Below, piece by piece: positions 11,728-22,410 of a stretch of 64,000 bases of DNA. Numbering within the stretch: the stretch's first letter is position 1; each line of letters begins with the position of its first letter. The stretch is from contig JAPDOI010000040.1 of the NCBI GenBank assembly GCA_029168955.1, forward strand, positions 1,054,001-1,118,000. Reading direction: 5' to 3'. The position numbers were made by a program, and so were the translations under genes. Under the pieces are notes generated by a model. That model saw nothing but the letters and a program-made list of their open reading frames with translations, was not told the DNA's origin and did no database searches. The stretch is from Aplectana chamaeleonis (taxonomy: Eukaryota; Nematoda; Chromadorea; Rhabditida; Cosmocercidae).

Positions 11728-13275
11728 ACGTCGTAGAAAGTCAGCGGGACCCCAGCGGGAGTGCGTCGGACGCCGAAGAGAATGTGTGGGACCCATATAA
11801 AGATGCCTGACGTCGAAAAAAATGTGTGGGACCCCAGAGGCAGTGCGCCTGACGTATGCGGGACCCATTTAACAGTGCTTCGGACGCATAAGAAAGTTGG
11901 CGGGACCCCTTCAAGAGTGCGCCGGACGCCATAGAAAGTGCGCGGGACCCATGTAAGAGTGCGACGAGCGCCGTACAAAGTGTGCGGGACCCATGTAAGA
12001 GTGCGCCGGACGCCATATGAAATGTGCGGGACCCATGTAAGAATGCGCCGGACGCCATATGAAATGTGCGGGACCCATGTAAGAGTGCGCCGGACGCCAT
12101 AGAACGTGTGCGGGACCCATGTAAGAGTGCGCCGGACGCCATATAAAGTGTGCGGGAACCATATATGAGTGCGCCGAACGCCATATGAAGTGTGCGGGAC
12201 CCATGTAGGAGTGCGCCGGACGCCATATTAAGTGTGCGGGACGCATGTAAGAGTGCGCCGGACGCCATATTAAGTGTGCGGGACGCATGTAAGAGTGCGC
12301 CGGACGTCATAAAACGTGTGCGGGACCCATGTAAGAGTACGCCGGACGCCATAGAAGGTGTGCGGGACCCATGTAAGAGTGCGCCGAACGCCACATGAAG
12401 TGTGCGGGAACCATGTATGAGTGCGCCGAACGCCAGATGAAGTGTGCGGGACCCATGTAAGAGTGCGCCGGACGCCATATAAAGTGAGCGGGACCCATGT
12501 AAAAGTGCGCCGAATGCCTTAAAAAAAGTGCGGGACCCATGTAAGAGTGCGCCGGACGCCATATGAAATGTGCGGGACCCATGTAGGAGCGCCCCGAACG
12601 TCATAAAAAGTGTACGAGCTCATGTAAGAGTGCGCCGGACGCCATAGGAAGTGTGCGGTACCCATGTATGAGTGCGCCGAACGCCATTGAAAGTGTTCGG
12701 AACCCATGTAGGAGTGCGCCGGACGCCATATGAAATGTGCGGGACCCATGTATGAGTGCGCCGAACGCCATTGAAAGTGTTCGGGACCCATGTAGGAGTG
12801 CGCCGGACGCCATATTAAGTGTGCGGGACGCATGTAAGAGTGCGCCGGACGCCATAGAAAGTGTGCGGGACCCATGTAAGAGTGCGCCGGACGCCATATA
12901 AAGTGAGCGGGACCCATGTAAAAGTGCGCCGAACGCCTTAAAAAGTGTGCGGGACCCATGTAAGAGTGCGCCGGACGCCATATGAAATGTGCGGGACCCA
13001 TGTAAGAGCTCGCCGAACGTCATAAAAAGTGTACGAGCTCATGTAAGAGTGCGCCGGACGTCATAGGAAGTGTGCGGGACCCATGTATGAGTGCGCCGAA
13101 CGCCATAGAAAGTGTGCGGGACCCATGTAAGAGTACGCCGGACGCCATAGAAAGTGTGCGGGACCCATGTAAGAATGCGCCGAACGCCATAGAAAGTGTG
13201 CGGGACCCATGTTAGAGTGCGCAGGACGCCATATAAAGTGTGCGGGACCCATGTAAGAGTGCGCCGAACGCCTTG
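11728..13275. repeat. Minisatellite 2, 21-bp unit arranged as 42-bp pairs
   Basis: About 73 copies of a 21-bp unit. Two types alternate: GCGGGACCCATGTAAGAGTGC and GCCGGACGCCATAGAAA plus four bases. The dimer has the same skeleton as minisatellite 1 (GGACCC.....GAGTGCGC then GGACGTCATAGAAA), so the two arrays are relatives that diverged. Long stop-free frames on the minus strand (to 287 codons) are by-products of the 21-bp period. Confidence 0.9.
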
Positions 13276-13302
13276 TCATTCCATAGTAATAAAGGAGAGT
13301 GG

Positions 13303-13569
13303 TGTCCGTCCGTCCGTCCGTCCGTCCGTCCGTCTGTCCGTCCGTCCGTCCGTCCGTCCGTCCGTCCGTCCGTCCGTCCGTCCGTCTGTCTGTCTGTCCG
13401 TCTGTCTGTGCGTCTGTCCGTCCGTCCGTCCGTCCGTCCGTCCGTCCGTCCGTCCGTCCGTCCGTCCGTCCGTCCGTCCGTCCGTCCGTCCGTCCGTCCG
13501 TCCGTCCGTCCGTCCGTCCGTCCGTCCGTCCGTCCGTCCGTCCGTCCGTCCGTCCGTCCGTCCGTCCGT

Positions 13570-13601
<32 letters not shown>

Positions 13602-13613
13602 CAGTCAGTCAGC
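13303..13613. repeat. (CCGT)n then (CAGT)n microsatellite, copy 2
   Basis: About 275 bp of CCGT repeats with CTGT interruptions near 13384-13413, then about 35 bp of CAGT. Both flanks match copy 1: upstream the CCATAGTAATAAAGGAGAGT string, downstream GTCAGTTTACGGTGTGCATT and the following 100 bp. Confidence 0.95.
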
Positions 13614-13691
13614 CAGTCCGTCAGTTTACGGTGTGCATTCTGTAATTGCAGACTGTTCTACTGAAGGATTAAGCCCGAAACAACCGAACTG

Positions 13692-14035
13692 GACTTCGTA
13701 GAAAGTCAGCGGGACCCCAGCGGGAGTGCGCCGGACGTCGAAGAAAATGTGCGGGACCCAAGCAAAGGCGCCGGACGTCAAAAAAATGTGTGGGACCCCA
13801 GAGGCAGTGCGCCTGACATATGCGGGACCCATTTAACAGTGCGCCGGACGCATAGGAAAGTTGGCGGGACCCCTTCAAGAGTGCGCCGGACGCCGTAGAA
13901 AGTGTACGGGACCCACGTAAGAGTGCGCCGGACGCCATAGAAAGTGTGCGGGACCCATGTAAGAGTGCGCCGGACGCCATATAAAGTGAGCGGGTCCCAT
14001 GTATGAGTGCGCCAAAAGCCATATGAAGTGCTCAG
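13692..14035. repeat. Minisatellite 2, second block
   Basis: Same 21-bp unit as 11728-13275, beginning again with the units that follow copy 1 of the microsatellite (GCGGGACCCCAGCGGGAGTG). The order microsatellite, 100-bp spacer, minisatellite occurs twice in direct orientation. Confidence 0.85.
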
Positions 14036-14059
14036 ACATTTGGGCGGACTTATCGCGAC

Positions 14060-15003
14060 GCCGAATAGGAACCCGAGTTTTTAACATAAAACAATGCGTT
14101 GGTCTCCAAGTGTTACCAAAATTACGAAGAAACGGCGAGAAACGCACTAAAACGTCGTATTTCAGTGACATTGTTCTCTGGCCTTGACTAGTTGTCCGAT
14201 TAGATGAACATGTTCATGGTGGTGTCACCGGTGGAAAATAAGGCCAATCGAAAATAGAAGAATATGCTATGCAAAGCAGGATTAGTTAGGGCCCTTAGGA
14301 AAGAACGGAGCGATAGAGAATAGAGAATTGCAAAGGACGCGTCCGCAAAAGATTCCATTGTCACAACAAACACTTCCTGTGATACTTAAAGTAGTGTTCA
14401 CGATAAGAATCTTTTCTCTGTCTTTCCACCTATCTTGAAAACGGCCCCATGCTGATTCTAATGATGTCTCTGAAATCGTACAAGACCTTTTGGGAACAGA
14501 GTTATGGTCCTTCAAAGTTTGAGCTAAGGAAACATGGTGGACGAGTAGTCCGAGGCTTGTAACTTCCGTCTTTTGCGGCCGATGTATGTGAGCTGACCTG
14601 AGTAAAGAGAGAAGTAGAGAATGAAGGGAAGAACGGGACTAATGATTGGAAATCATCGCTCATCTCACGATCTTGAGCATTCATTTGTTCACGTCGGTGG
14701 GCGTGTGTTGCGCTTTTTGGGTTTGCCTTGCGCTCGGAGTGGCAACTTCGGGCTCTTTTGGAGCTTTTCCTGGCTCGTTTTCACGCGTTTTTTCGACGTC
14801 TGTGTGCCCCTCCACTACCCATTCTTAGTGGAAACTGAAACACATTTTCTATCGGGAACACTGCCCTTAAGAGGCGGGGTGATACGAGGATTTCGTGTAC
14901 TTCTGGTGCGTTTTTCTCAATTTCTACGCCATTTTAGTTCTGCCCTGGGGCCGCTTAATCAATATAGCGAATAATCTCGAAATTATCGTGAACTGCCCTT
15001 GAA
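14060..15003 (+). mobile_element. TTAA MITE, family B (copy B0), split by a nested family A element
   Basis: The interior from AAACAATGCGTTGGTC to GATAC (14385) and from GAGGCGGGGTGATAC (14871) to GTGAACTGCCCT matches intact family B copies, in which these two parts adjoin at a TTAA (see 54389). The A-i element occupies 14390-14866. The 5' terminal repeat of this copy is lost. Confidence 0.85.
14390..14866 (+). mobile_element. TTAA MITE, family A (copy A-i), nested in family B
   Basis: 477 bp from AGTAGTGTTCACGATAAG to ATCGGGAACACTGCCC, flanked by TTAA at 14386-14389 and 14867-14870. Because the uninterrupted site with a single TTAA is seen in other family B copies, the TTAA is shown to be a target-site duplication. 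The 3' half is subtype 2 (GGCTCTTTTGGAGCTTTTCC). Confidence 0.9.
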
Positions 15004-15009
15004 GTACGG

Positions 15010-15259
15010 AGGCGCTGTCAGATTACAGTGTATGGCAGTGGAAAAAGACTGCTGTGTGGTTGCGTATTTGCACTAAACATACTTCTCGTTGAGAAATAAT
15101 CGACGGGAAAGTTGTATTTTCCCCTAAATTCTGAAGAAAAGCATCTGGAAGGTTGAAAAACGGTGAGTTTGGAACGGGAAACCCCCTCACCACACATTAT
15201 CAATACACCTGAAGTCTTTGTCATACTTTGCCAATTCGAGACTTGGTGCTTCGAGAAGC
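15010..15259. other. No recognisable feature
   Basis: Spacer without supported exons. Confidence 0.3.
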
Positions 15260-16055
15260 GGCCGCAGAAAAGTCTAAAGATCTTGTTTTGCCGAAAGAAG
15301 CTCTGAAATTGCTTCTGACGGATTTGGCAGGCGATAAATCTTTCGAAATAATGTGATTTTCCCCTTGTTGGATTTGACGACTAACGAATTTTTTCAAATG
15401 TTGTGAAATTTTCGCAGATGGGTTTGGCCGTTTACAAAGTCATAAAATGTTGTGAGATTCCTTTTGTCAGATTTTTCAATTAACGACGTCCTTTGATCAG
15501 TCACGCCCACACCGGTCACCGACGCCGACGGAGCGGGTAAGAGCAGTCTTGTGTTTCCACTACCAATCAAATATTTTTCACTATTCAACGCACGAAAAGT
15601 CCCAAACTATTACAAAAAAAAGAAATAAGCAAGTAGTATTTCGTAAATAATAAAATAGCAAAATAAGAAGTGATATCATTGTTTTCCAGTTTATAAATTC
15701 ATAATCGTCTGGTGCGAACAGTCACTGAGAACCTGAAGAGACGTACTAGCATTCAAGTACGAGGGAAGGGGCTGCAGTGTCGAAAGGCCGGTCACAGCGT
15801 CGTGCCTTGCCCTGACAAAACATTCAAAAGAATTCGTTAATTGACAAATCTGACAAGGGGAACTTCACAATATTTTAAAAGATTTGTCGCCTGCCAAATC
15901 CTTCAGAAGGAAGTTCACAGCTTTTCTGGCAAAACCAGATCTTTAGCCTTTTCTGCGGCCCAACTTTTTGAAATCCGTACAAGGAATTTCATAGCATTTT
16001 GTGGCAATGCCAAATCCTCAACCTTTGCCGCGGAGCCTAATCTTTTAGAAATGTC
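15260..16055. repeat. Inverted pair of short-period repeats
   Basis: About 230 bp (15260-15490) of imperfect units of about 50 bp containing TGTTGTGAAATT and CAGATTTG recur in opposite orientation at about 15830-16055 (GACAAATCTGACAAGGGGAA, TTCACAATATTTT). The roughly 340-bp spacer is unique. Possibly a decayed foldback element. Confidence 0.6.
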
Positions 16056-16107
16056 AACAAGGTTTTGGGTGTCGACATCTCGAGCAGCACTTAGCAGTTC
16101 ACGTCCG

Positions 16108-16545
16108 ATAGGCATCTTTCATAGTCCTCACCGCAAGCGCGGCACGCGCGTGACGAGCGGTGAACTATGAAACTTTTCACCGCGCGGCAAGCGCGGGACG
16201 AGCGGAAAGCCACTATGAAATCTCCAGCGGCATCGCCATGGCGGTGTGGGTAAGAGTCGGGTCTAACTGGGACTTGTACAGAAATTGCTGGCTTGCATTT
16301 GCGTATGCGGTGGCGCAGGATAGTCCCAGAATTATTTATGTCGGAGTGGACTAAAATCAGGAAGCAATTATTGACTGAAACAGTAAAACCGCCACGGCGG
16401 TTTGGGCGGCGCCGCTATGGTGGTGCTGATGGACTATGAAAGTTCTTACCGCGCGTGCCGCACGGTAAGAACGTTCATAGTCCACCGCCCTTCCCGCGCG
16501 TCACGCGCGTGCCCCGCTTGCGGTGAGGACTATGAAAGATGCTAT
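16108..16545. repeat. Foldback element with GC-rich termini
   Basis: The left terminus CATCTTTCATAGTCCTCACC (16110) and following CGCAAGCG.GGCACGCGCGTGACG are complementary to the right terminus near 16499-16541. Inside, 16433-16480 forms a second hairpin between GACTATGAAAGTTCTTACC and GGTAAGAACGTTCATAGTC. Several CTATGAAA strings recur. Confidence 0.75.
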
Positions 16546-16937
16546 AGGGATGGGTCTCCAATGTCTCCTCCTCTGAAGGGAGGGGGGGGGCTTCAATAGA
16601 GGGAGGTGTTATGATCTACAACCTCCACCGAAATGGGGGTTCAAATAGAGGAAGGCGTTCAATTATAGGAAACACGGTAAGTCAAAGAATCGGATGGACG
16701 AGCATTCGATTAATATAATTTTAACATTATTCGATCTCAGCTCTAGTGGAAACTCTTTCCAAACATTTTTTTTGTAGCGGGGGATTATTACCTCACTGTC
16801 TGGCTGGTGAAAAATACTCTTAGGGTGTGTTCATTCCATAATTCTGTTGTAAATAGACCTGGGTCAGAGAGTTTATGTAACGTTTTCAGGGCTCCAAAAA
16901 GAAGTTGAAAAATGTACGGGATGACGGAAGGTTTTCC
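16546..16937. other. No recognisable gene
   Basis: Contains the segment near 16825 shared with 10020 (a terminal fragment of a TTAA-type element) and purine-rich runs; otherwise nothing recognised. Confidence 0.35.
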
Positions 16938-16941
16938 TTAA

Positions 16942-17400
16942 AGGTATCGTTCGCGCCGAAAACCAATTTCCATTTTTCAGGCTCAATTCCACGAATGGGC
17001 CCGGTAGACCACACTGGTAAACTTTGGCGCGTCAAAAACGTACCGTTGTGAGGTTGGAAGGGGTTGAAGACGAGGAGTCGCCACCAATTCTCACCAGTCA
17101 TCTAGCACTTTTTCATAGAATGTTGATGCAACCGTCAAACAACATGAGAAACGTTTTCGGCATAAACTCTACATGCAGAAAAACGTCGAAAACGACAGTG
17201 ACGAGGCCTCCAGAAGCAGAAAAACTTCAAAAACGATTTTAGCGCGAAATTCAAATTCGTATTTACAATCTGTTCCAATTGACTTTGCTCCACAAATAAA
17301 GGTTTTTCATGGGACGTTTGGACATTTTCGTTCACTAGAGAGGCCAAGCTACACAAAAACATGAAAAAATAACATACGGTTTTCTGCGCGTACGATGCCT
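16942..17400. mobile_element. TTAA-type MITE, family J
   Basis: 459 bp with termini AGGTATCGTTCGCGCCGAAA and the complement of a matching end (GTACGATGCCT at 17390-17400). Flanked by TTAA (16938-16941) and TTAG (17401-17404). The interior is unlike families A to D. No coding capacity recognised. Confidence 0.7.
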
Positions 17401-17666
17401 TTAGGGAGCGTGCAACATGTCCCGGGGAGCTTGAAAAGGGGTTCGCAGAACATCGTGAGAGCTGACAGGGCAGCATGGACTCTCGAAATAGTGCGATAGA
17501 TGTCTAAAAGAGTAAAGGGGTTCAGGAAAGAAGCTGAAATGAGCCGTAGAAAGCTGTTAAATCTCAAAAGAATCTGCGTAAGACACTGATAGATTGAATC
17601 CCTGGAGCTATAATTGGTGTAGAGGAAGGGGGGGGGGCTAGCGGCGATGCCAATCTGTAGCTGGTT
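17401..17666. other. No recognisable feature
   Basis: Spacer with a G-run near 17628; no exon supported. Confidence 0.3.
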
Positions 17667-17681
17667 AAGGTGTGTACGAAT

Positions 17682-17805
17682 CAGGGATGAGCGGAATTCC
17701 GCGTTTCGCGTTCCGAAACCCGCAGTTTCGCGCGTTTTTGGCCTTCCGCGTTCCGCCTTCCGAAAACCGCAGAAAGTGCTGCGGAACGCGGAAAATGCGG
17801 AACAA
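17682..17805 (+). repeat. Dispersed repeat starting CAGGGATGAGCGGAA (copy 1)
   Basis: Starts CAGGGATGAGCGGAATTCCG and continues with several GTTCCGxxTTCCGAAA motifs. A diverged copy in opposite orientation occupies 26215-26364, ending TTCCGCTCATCCCTG. TTCCG/CGGAA strings dominate. Confidence 0.6.
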
Positions 17806-17859
17806 AATATCGCCACATCGTCTTTATTGACAATCTCCCGGATGATTTTTCTATATTGA

Positions 17860-18288
17860 TTCGAATGTTTTGACATTACATCAAATATTCTATTTTTTCT
17901 TCTCTTACCTCGTCGTGAAAGAATATTATTCTGACAATTATTATCAATTCCTCAAGACCGGTCGAAACTACCAAATTACAGCTGATCTGGGTGCCATATT
18001 CGGAAAATTTTTCTGTTGATTTACTGCTTAGTGATTTCTTTCTACGTTCCATGTATGTGAATTTTGTTGTGCGCTAAGCGTGAACCAGATTTGGCTACAA
18101 CTCGCATTTGCGCAACCCTGAGATTCTGGAAACAACGTCAGGAGTAACTAGGGAGAAGCGGCTTTCCCTCCATTGATGAGGGCGCAAAAGTTGGTATTAC
18201 CACCAAAAAGTGGTCTGGAATGGTTTCCTGAGGATCGAAAAGCATGAAAAAACTGCTCGATTTTGATGTTAATCTTATTTTATTCTCA
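17860..18288. other. No recognisable feature; putative intron end
   Basis: AT-rich. The 3' end is a strong acceptor-like tract, CTTATTTTATTCTCAG, ending at 18289. Confidence 0.3.
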
Positions 18289-18289
18289 G

Positions 18290-18432
18290 ATGGCGTTCAC
18301 AATCTTGTGAGAACACTTCTCGATGAGCTAGGAAGCCAATTTTCCAACAGTGGGCTGGAAATGGGTGCAGCCACATATTTTCTATTCCAATTCGGAGCTG
18401 ATAGCTCAAATTTAGCGGCACTTAAAAATTGA
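18290..18432 (+). CDS. Possible terminal exon, unrecognised
   Basis: After the acceptor CTTATTTTATTCTCAG the frame reads GVHNLVRTLLDELGSQFSNS, then GLEMGAATYFLFQFGA, to a TGA at 18430-18432. Amino-acid composition looks protein-like and the acceptor is good, but there is no second exon to test phase, and no family was recognised. May be chance. Confidence 0.3.
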
Positions 18433-18633
18433 GGTCGAAGACATTCAGAAACATATAAACATGATATTATGAGCCACCCGACGCTCCCTCGTCCATGAAA
18501 ACGGAAACTAATGAAAACCAGCACAGTTACTGATGGGATTTCGCCCAGGATTGTGCCGTTTTCGAGACAGTGTTACGCTCCAAGACTCACCAAAGGCAAA
18601 AGCTGTCAGAGGTTCTGCTTCTTTCAATTTTAA

Positions 18634-19117
18634 AGGCAGTGTTCACGATAGAAATCGTTTTTCTGTTTTCTGCCTATCTTGAAAACGGCCCCATGCTGAT
18701 TCCAATGATATCTCTGAAATCGCACAAGACCTTCAGGGAACGGAGTTACGGTCCCTCAAATATTGAGCTAAGGAAACATGGTGGACGAGTTGTCCGAGGC
18801 TTGTAACTTCCGTCTTTTGCAGCCGATGTATGCGAGCTGACCTGAGTAAAGGGAGAAGTTGAGAATGAAGGGAAGAACGGGGCTATTGATCGGAAACGAT
18901 CGCTCATCTCACAATCTCGAGCATTCATTTGTCCACGTCGGTGGGCGTGGAAAGTGCATCTGGGAGTGACGAGCTGATGGGTGTCCAACTTTGGGGCCGT
19001 AGGGGACCGTTCCGAGCTCATTTTTCTCAGTTTTTTCAACGTTGGGGTTTCGCTAGGCCCCGCAGCTGCCGATCTCCACCAAAAAATCAGACATGGTTTT
19101 TATCGTGGACACTGCCT
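18634..19117 (+). mobile_element. TTAA MITE, family A (copy A-ii)
   Basis: 484 bp, AGGCAGTGTTCACGATAG to TATCGTGGACACTGCCT, TTAA at 18630-18633 and 19118-19121. Subtype 1 interior (GTGCATCTGG, GTGTCCAACTTTGGGGCC). Nearly identical to A-v at 47161: a 97-codon minus-strand frame inside is the same in both. Confidence 0.9.
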
Positions 19118-19121
19118 TTAA

Positions 19122-19664
19122 TCTCCCAGCAACAGTCAAGCCAGAGAGGGGTTCTTCGAGAAAAATACGTAGAGTTTCTAGACTTTCAGCCCTCTGGCGA
19201 AAGTAGTGATTTGGCAATGTCGTATTTGCAAAAAAATAGAAGTCAAAGAAGCAGGCTCAGGCGTACGATGTGACTATCGCCGAGGGGGACCGCAGCCTTG
19301 TGCGCCGGGTAGGGGGGGGGAGGTGGGGCGCAGGCCTCCGGCTCCTCATAATGCGAAAAATTCTGGTTGTTCTGATTGTCGAGACAGCATTGATGAAACT
19401 CCTTAAAGGTTTTGCATGACTCCTTGAAAACTCTACTTCTCAAGCGTCCCTCTTCAAGCGCTGCCCCCCCCCCCTCGCTGTGTGTAGCAACCCTACCAAA
19501 CGCGGAATCTCGACTCTTCAGAACAAGCAAGAAAAATCGAGTACCCGTTCCCTCCGCCTCCCAAATCAGCACCCATTCGCTCCGCCCACTAAAGAACTTT
19601 CTAGTTCAGTAGGGACGGGACACGCCATAGATTTTAATGAAAATCTTAGTTCTTCCAGTTGTTA
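19122..19664. other. No recognisable gene
   Basis: Contains C-runs near 19467 and a G-run near 19312. Overlapping open frames without splice support. Confidence 0.3.
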
Positions 19665-19903
19665 TCGGTATGTCTTTATAATGTAGTCTGCTCCAGCTCG
19701 ACGATTGCGAATGACAAGGAGAAACAAGCCCGAGACTACTCGTCCACGAAATTCTCGTAGCTCCAGTTCACAACTTTTGAAGGGCCATAACTCTGTTCAC
19801 AGTGGGTTCTGAGCAATTTTGAAAAGACCGTTGTGATCAGCGCGAAAATCTGACCAAGACAAGCAGTAGAATTTAAAAGCGATTCCGAGGTTGGACTATG
19901 CCT
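19665..19903 (+). mobile_element. TTAA MITE, family C (copy C3), 3' half
   Basis: Matches the 3' half of C7 (62890): ACGATTGCGAATGACAAGG, GAGACTACTCGTCCACG, GGGCCATAACTCTGTTC, and ends GAGGTTGGACTATGCCT before CTAA at 19904-19907. Immediately after it another AGGCACATTCCACC terminus begins, whose other end was not found. Confidence 0.7.
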
Positions 19904-19907
19904 CTAA

Positions 19908-20217
19908 AGGCACATTCCACCACATGGCTTTCCGAAGCAGTTTTAAAAAGGTATGGCACAAGGATACCCGTCATTGAATCGAATAGCAAAATTATCGCAT
20001 GAATTAGGCCGGGATAATACTTTCCGCGACCAGCGACGGCGACACTGTAAATCAGGCTTATCAATTTTATGTCGATATTGATGATAAACATGGCGTCGCG
20101 TTGCTCGTCGCCGAAAGTTTGATCACGACCTTACGTCCTTCCCGAACTTTTGTATAGCCTTAATAGCAGGTCGAAAACTATCGAACAGACGCCAGATTCG
20201 TGTTCAGCGCCCTAAAT
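19908..20217. other. Start of an unidentified TTAA-type element, then unique sequence
   Basis: AGGCACATTCCACCACATGG at 19908 looks like a terminal repeat that shares the CTAA with C3; no matching 3' end was seen. No gene. Confidence 0.35.
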
Positions 20218-20370
20218 TATGGTTTCCGTTTTGATTTATTCTGACGCACAGACCAGGCGGCTGGCCGTGCGGGGTTGGCGGCCCCACTGGAGAATGGGTT
20301 TCGATCCGCGCGGGAGGATCTACCGTCTCAGCCCCACCCATTCATCAGACTAAAATTACTACGCGAACTC
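20218..20370 (+). repeat. Single arm of the 61882-62229 palindrome family
   Basis: Starts ATGGTTTCCGTTTTGATTTA, then CAGGCGGCTGGCCGTGCGGG and GAATGGGTTTCGAT, in the order of the left arm at 61882. Here only one arm is present, ending near ACGCGAACTCTAC, which is the centre of the palindrome. Confidence 0.7.
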
Positions 20371-20404
20371 TACATCCGTAGGCAAAATTTCAATGTCATC
20401 CGAG

Positions 20405-20910
20405 ATACTGGCCAAAGATTAAAAAACCATTGTCTGGACTTGGACATCTGGCGGGGGCAACAGAATTATTTCTCAAGATCTAGCTAGCTGCTAGAGTAAA
20501 AAAAGCTGTTGGCCGACTCCCACGTCGATCCGACCATTTTAAGCCGATCACGGCCGGTATGATGGCTGTAAATGTGACGGTGTGATTTGGGCCTCAAAAA
20601 GAGGCCCCTTCACACCGTGTGATTCTTGCGATTGAGGCCCCTAGATCAGTTTTTCGAGCTTTATCATATGGGCAAGTGAGTAGGCTACTTGTTCTGTCCT
20701 TCCAACAGCCAATCAGTCGACGGTGAGTGTGTCAATCGGGGCGCTGAAAAATTGGAAAACCGTTTTTTGGACTTGGATATCTGGAGAGGGTGAAAAATTA
20801 TTTTCTTAGAATCTATCTGCTTGAGTCTCTATTTTGAAGAGGACCATAAAAAACTGTCGGCCGTCTCCCAGGTCGCTCCGACCATTTTGAGCCAATCACG
20901 GCCGGAGTGG
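20405..20910. repeat. Imperfect direct duplication, about 165-bp units
   Basis: Segments at about 20405-20570 and 20745-20910 both contain TGGACTTGGA.ATCTGG, a leucine-poor AT stretch, then GTCGGCCG/TTGGCCGACTCCCA and TCCGACCATTTT.AGCC.ATCACGGCCGG. The spacing of the motifs is the same in both. Confidence 0.6.
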
Positions 20911-21177
20911 CTTGACCTATAACGTCCGTTTTGCTGAAAAATAGTTTGGAAGCAAGGTTCGGAATTAACCTCACTCAAACTGGTTTACACAAATGGTTAA
21001 AGTCACAACCTCGATGGGAGGGGGGGACTGCTTTCAAAGCTGGAGAGGGGGGGGGGGCGTACCACTCACGGATAGATCACACATCTACGCCTTACCCTGC
21101 ACAGAAGTCAAAAAATGTCTTGAAATATTTTACGAAATGTTTTGGCGCACGATAATCTGAAGTACATATTAAGCCAA
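20911..21177. other. No recognisable feature
   Basis: Contains G-runs near 21020 and 21049; no exon supported. Confidence 0.3.
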
Positions 21178-22322
21178 CTGGGGAATGTATGTAGTGAAAT
21201 GTTTTAAAACACGTTTTGATGGTCAATCATAGATCAGTTGTTGATAGTAAAAGACGAATGATAGGATTTTACAAGCTTCTCCGTCGCACTTAATAAAACG
21301 AAAAAAGGTGATATGAAACTACAATACTCTCGTTAGGTTTTGTAAAAACGGGGAGCATTTGTAAAACTTGGCAAAAAAAAACGTCCGATGCTCATAACTT
21401 TTTTGAATAAAGACGTTTTTGTATTCTGAAAACGCTATCATTATCACAGCTCAAATTCCTACATAATACTGTCATTGTAGACCAAAGTTCACTAAAATCG
21501 CGTTGTTTTCGAGTGAAATATTTTTGCAATCTTTTCTCAAAAGCGTCGCGCGCGGCAATGTGCGGCAAAACTTTGAGTGCTAATTGTACAAGTAATAGAA
21601 GAGCGATCTTCAGGTATTCCTCGTGAGTTATATGAAAGGGGGTAATCTCGAAATCTCTGTGCAGGTTTAGTTTTCGAAATCTTCTATGAAACCTGCTCGG
21701 AAGCTTCCTGAAAAATCGGACTTCTGTTGCGAAAGCCCCATACCGATACATGAAGGAGTTCGATAATTCAACCAGCACACGTCTCGGGATTGCTTCATGT
21801 TAATCTCACTCAAAGAAAACATAGAGACTGCTCTTCTATTACTTGTTCAATTACTACTCAAAGTTACGCCGCACTTTGCGGCACACGGCGTTTTTGAGAA
21901 ACGACCGCAAAAACAATTTTACTCAATAACAAAGCGATTCCAGGGAACATCGGTTCACAAAGCACTTTATTGGGTAGAAATTTGAGCTGTGAATATGATA
22001 GCGTTTCTGAAACGTCTTCGTTCAAAAAGTTACATGCATCGGACGTTTTTTTGCAGAGTTTGGCAAATGCTCCCCGTTTTTACAAAGCTTAGCGCGGGTA
22101 CTGTATGTATTAAAACATTTTCCAGGTTGTTGTACTGCAGTCAACACTGATGAAACTGGGAAACCGCAGCGCTCCAATTCATATCGTGCTTTATTTTGCT
22201 TTGATACGTTCAATGGAGAAGCTTGTAGAATCCGGTACTCCGTCTGTTTTTACTTATCGATAATTGGTCCATGTTTGACCACCAAAACGCATTTGTCATC
22301 ATCTCACTACATTTCCCAGTTT
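21178..22322. mobile_element. Foldback element, 1.1 kb
   Basis: Long imperfect inverted repeat. The outer arms pair CTGGGGAATGTATGTAGTGA with CACTACATTTCCCAG; the inner arms pair GTAAAAACGGGGAGCATTT with AAATGCTCCCCGTTTTTAC. The inner part (21321-22103) by itself looks like a unit with TA at both edges and ends CAATAC/GTACTG. The right outer arm carries about 80 bp absent from the left. No transposase frame. Confidence 0.8.
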
Positions 22323-22410
22323 CTTCTTTACGCTAGGTTATTGTGAGCCAAATATTTTTCATGAATGTTCCAGGACATTTTTTGACTCATTTGACCTCTA
22401 ATTTCTCGTA

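Noticed and set aside
11331..13701. Frames encoding Val-Arg-Pro-Ser repeats
   Set aside because: Translation of (CCGT)n in all frames; not genes.
18746..19039. 97-codon frame repeated exactly at 47275-47568 as a conserved gene
   Set aside because: Both lie inside family A MITEs. Identity reflects recent copying of the element; other copies break the frame.
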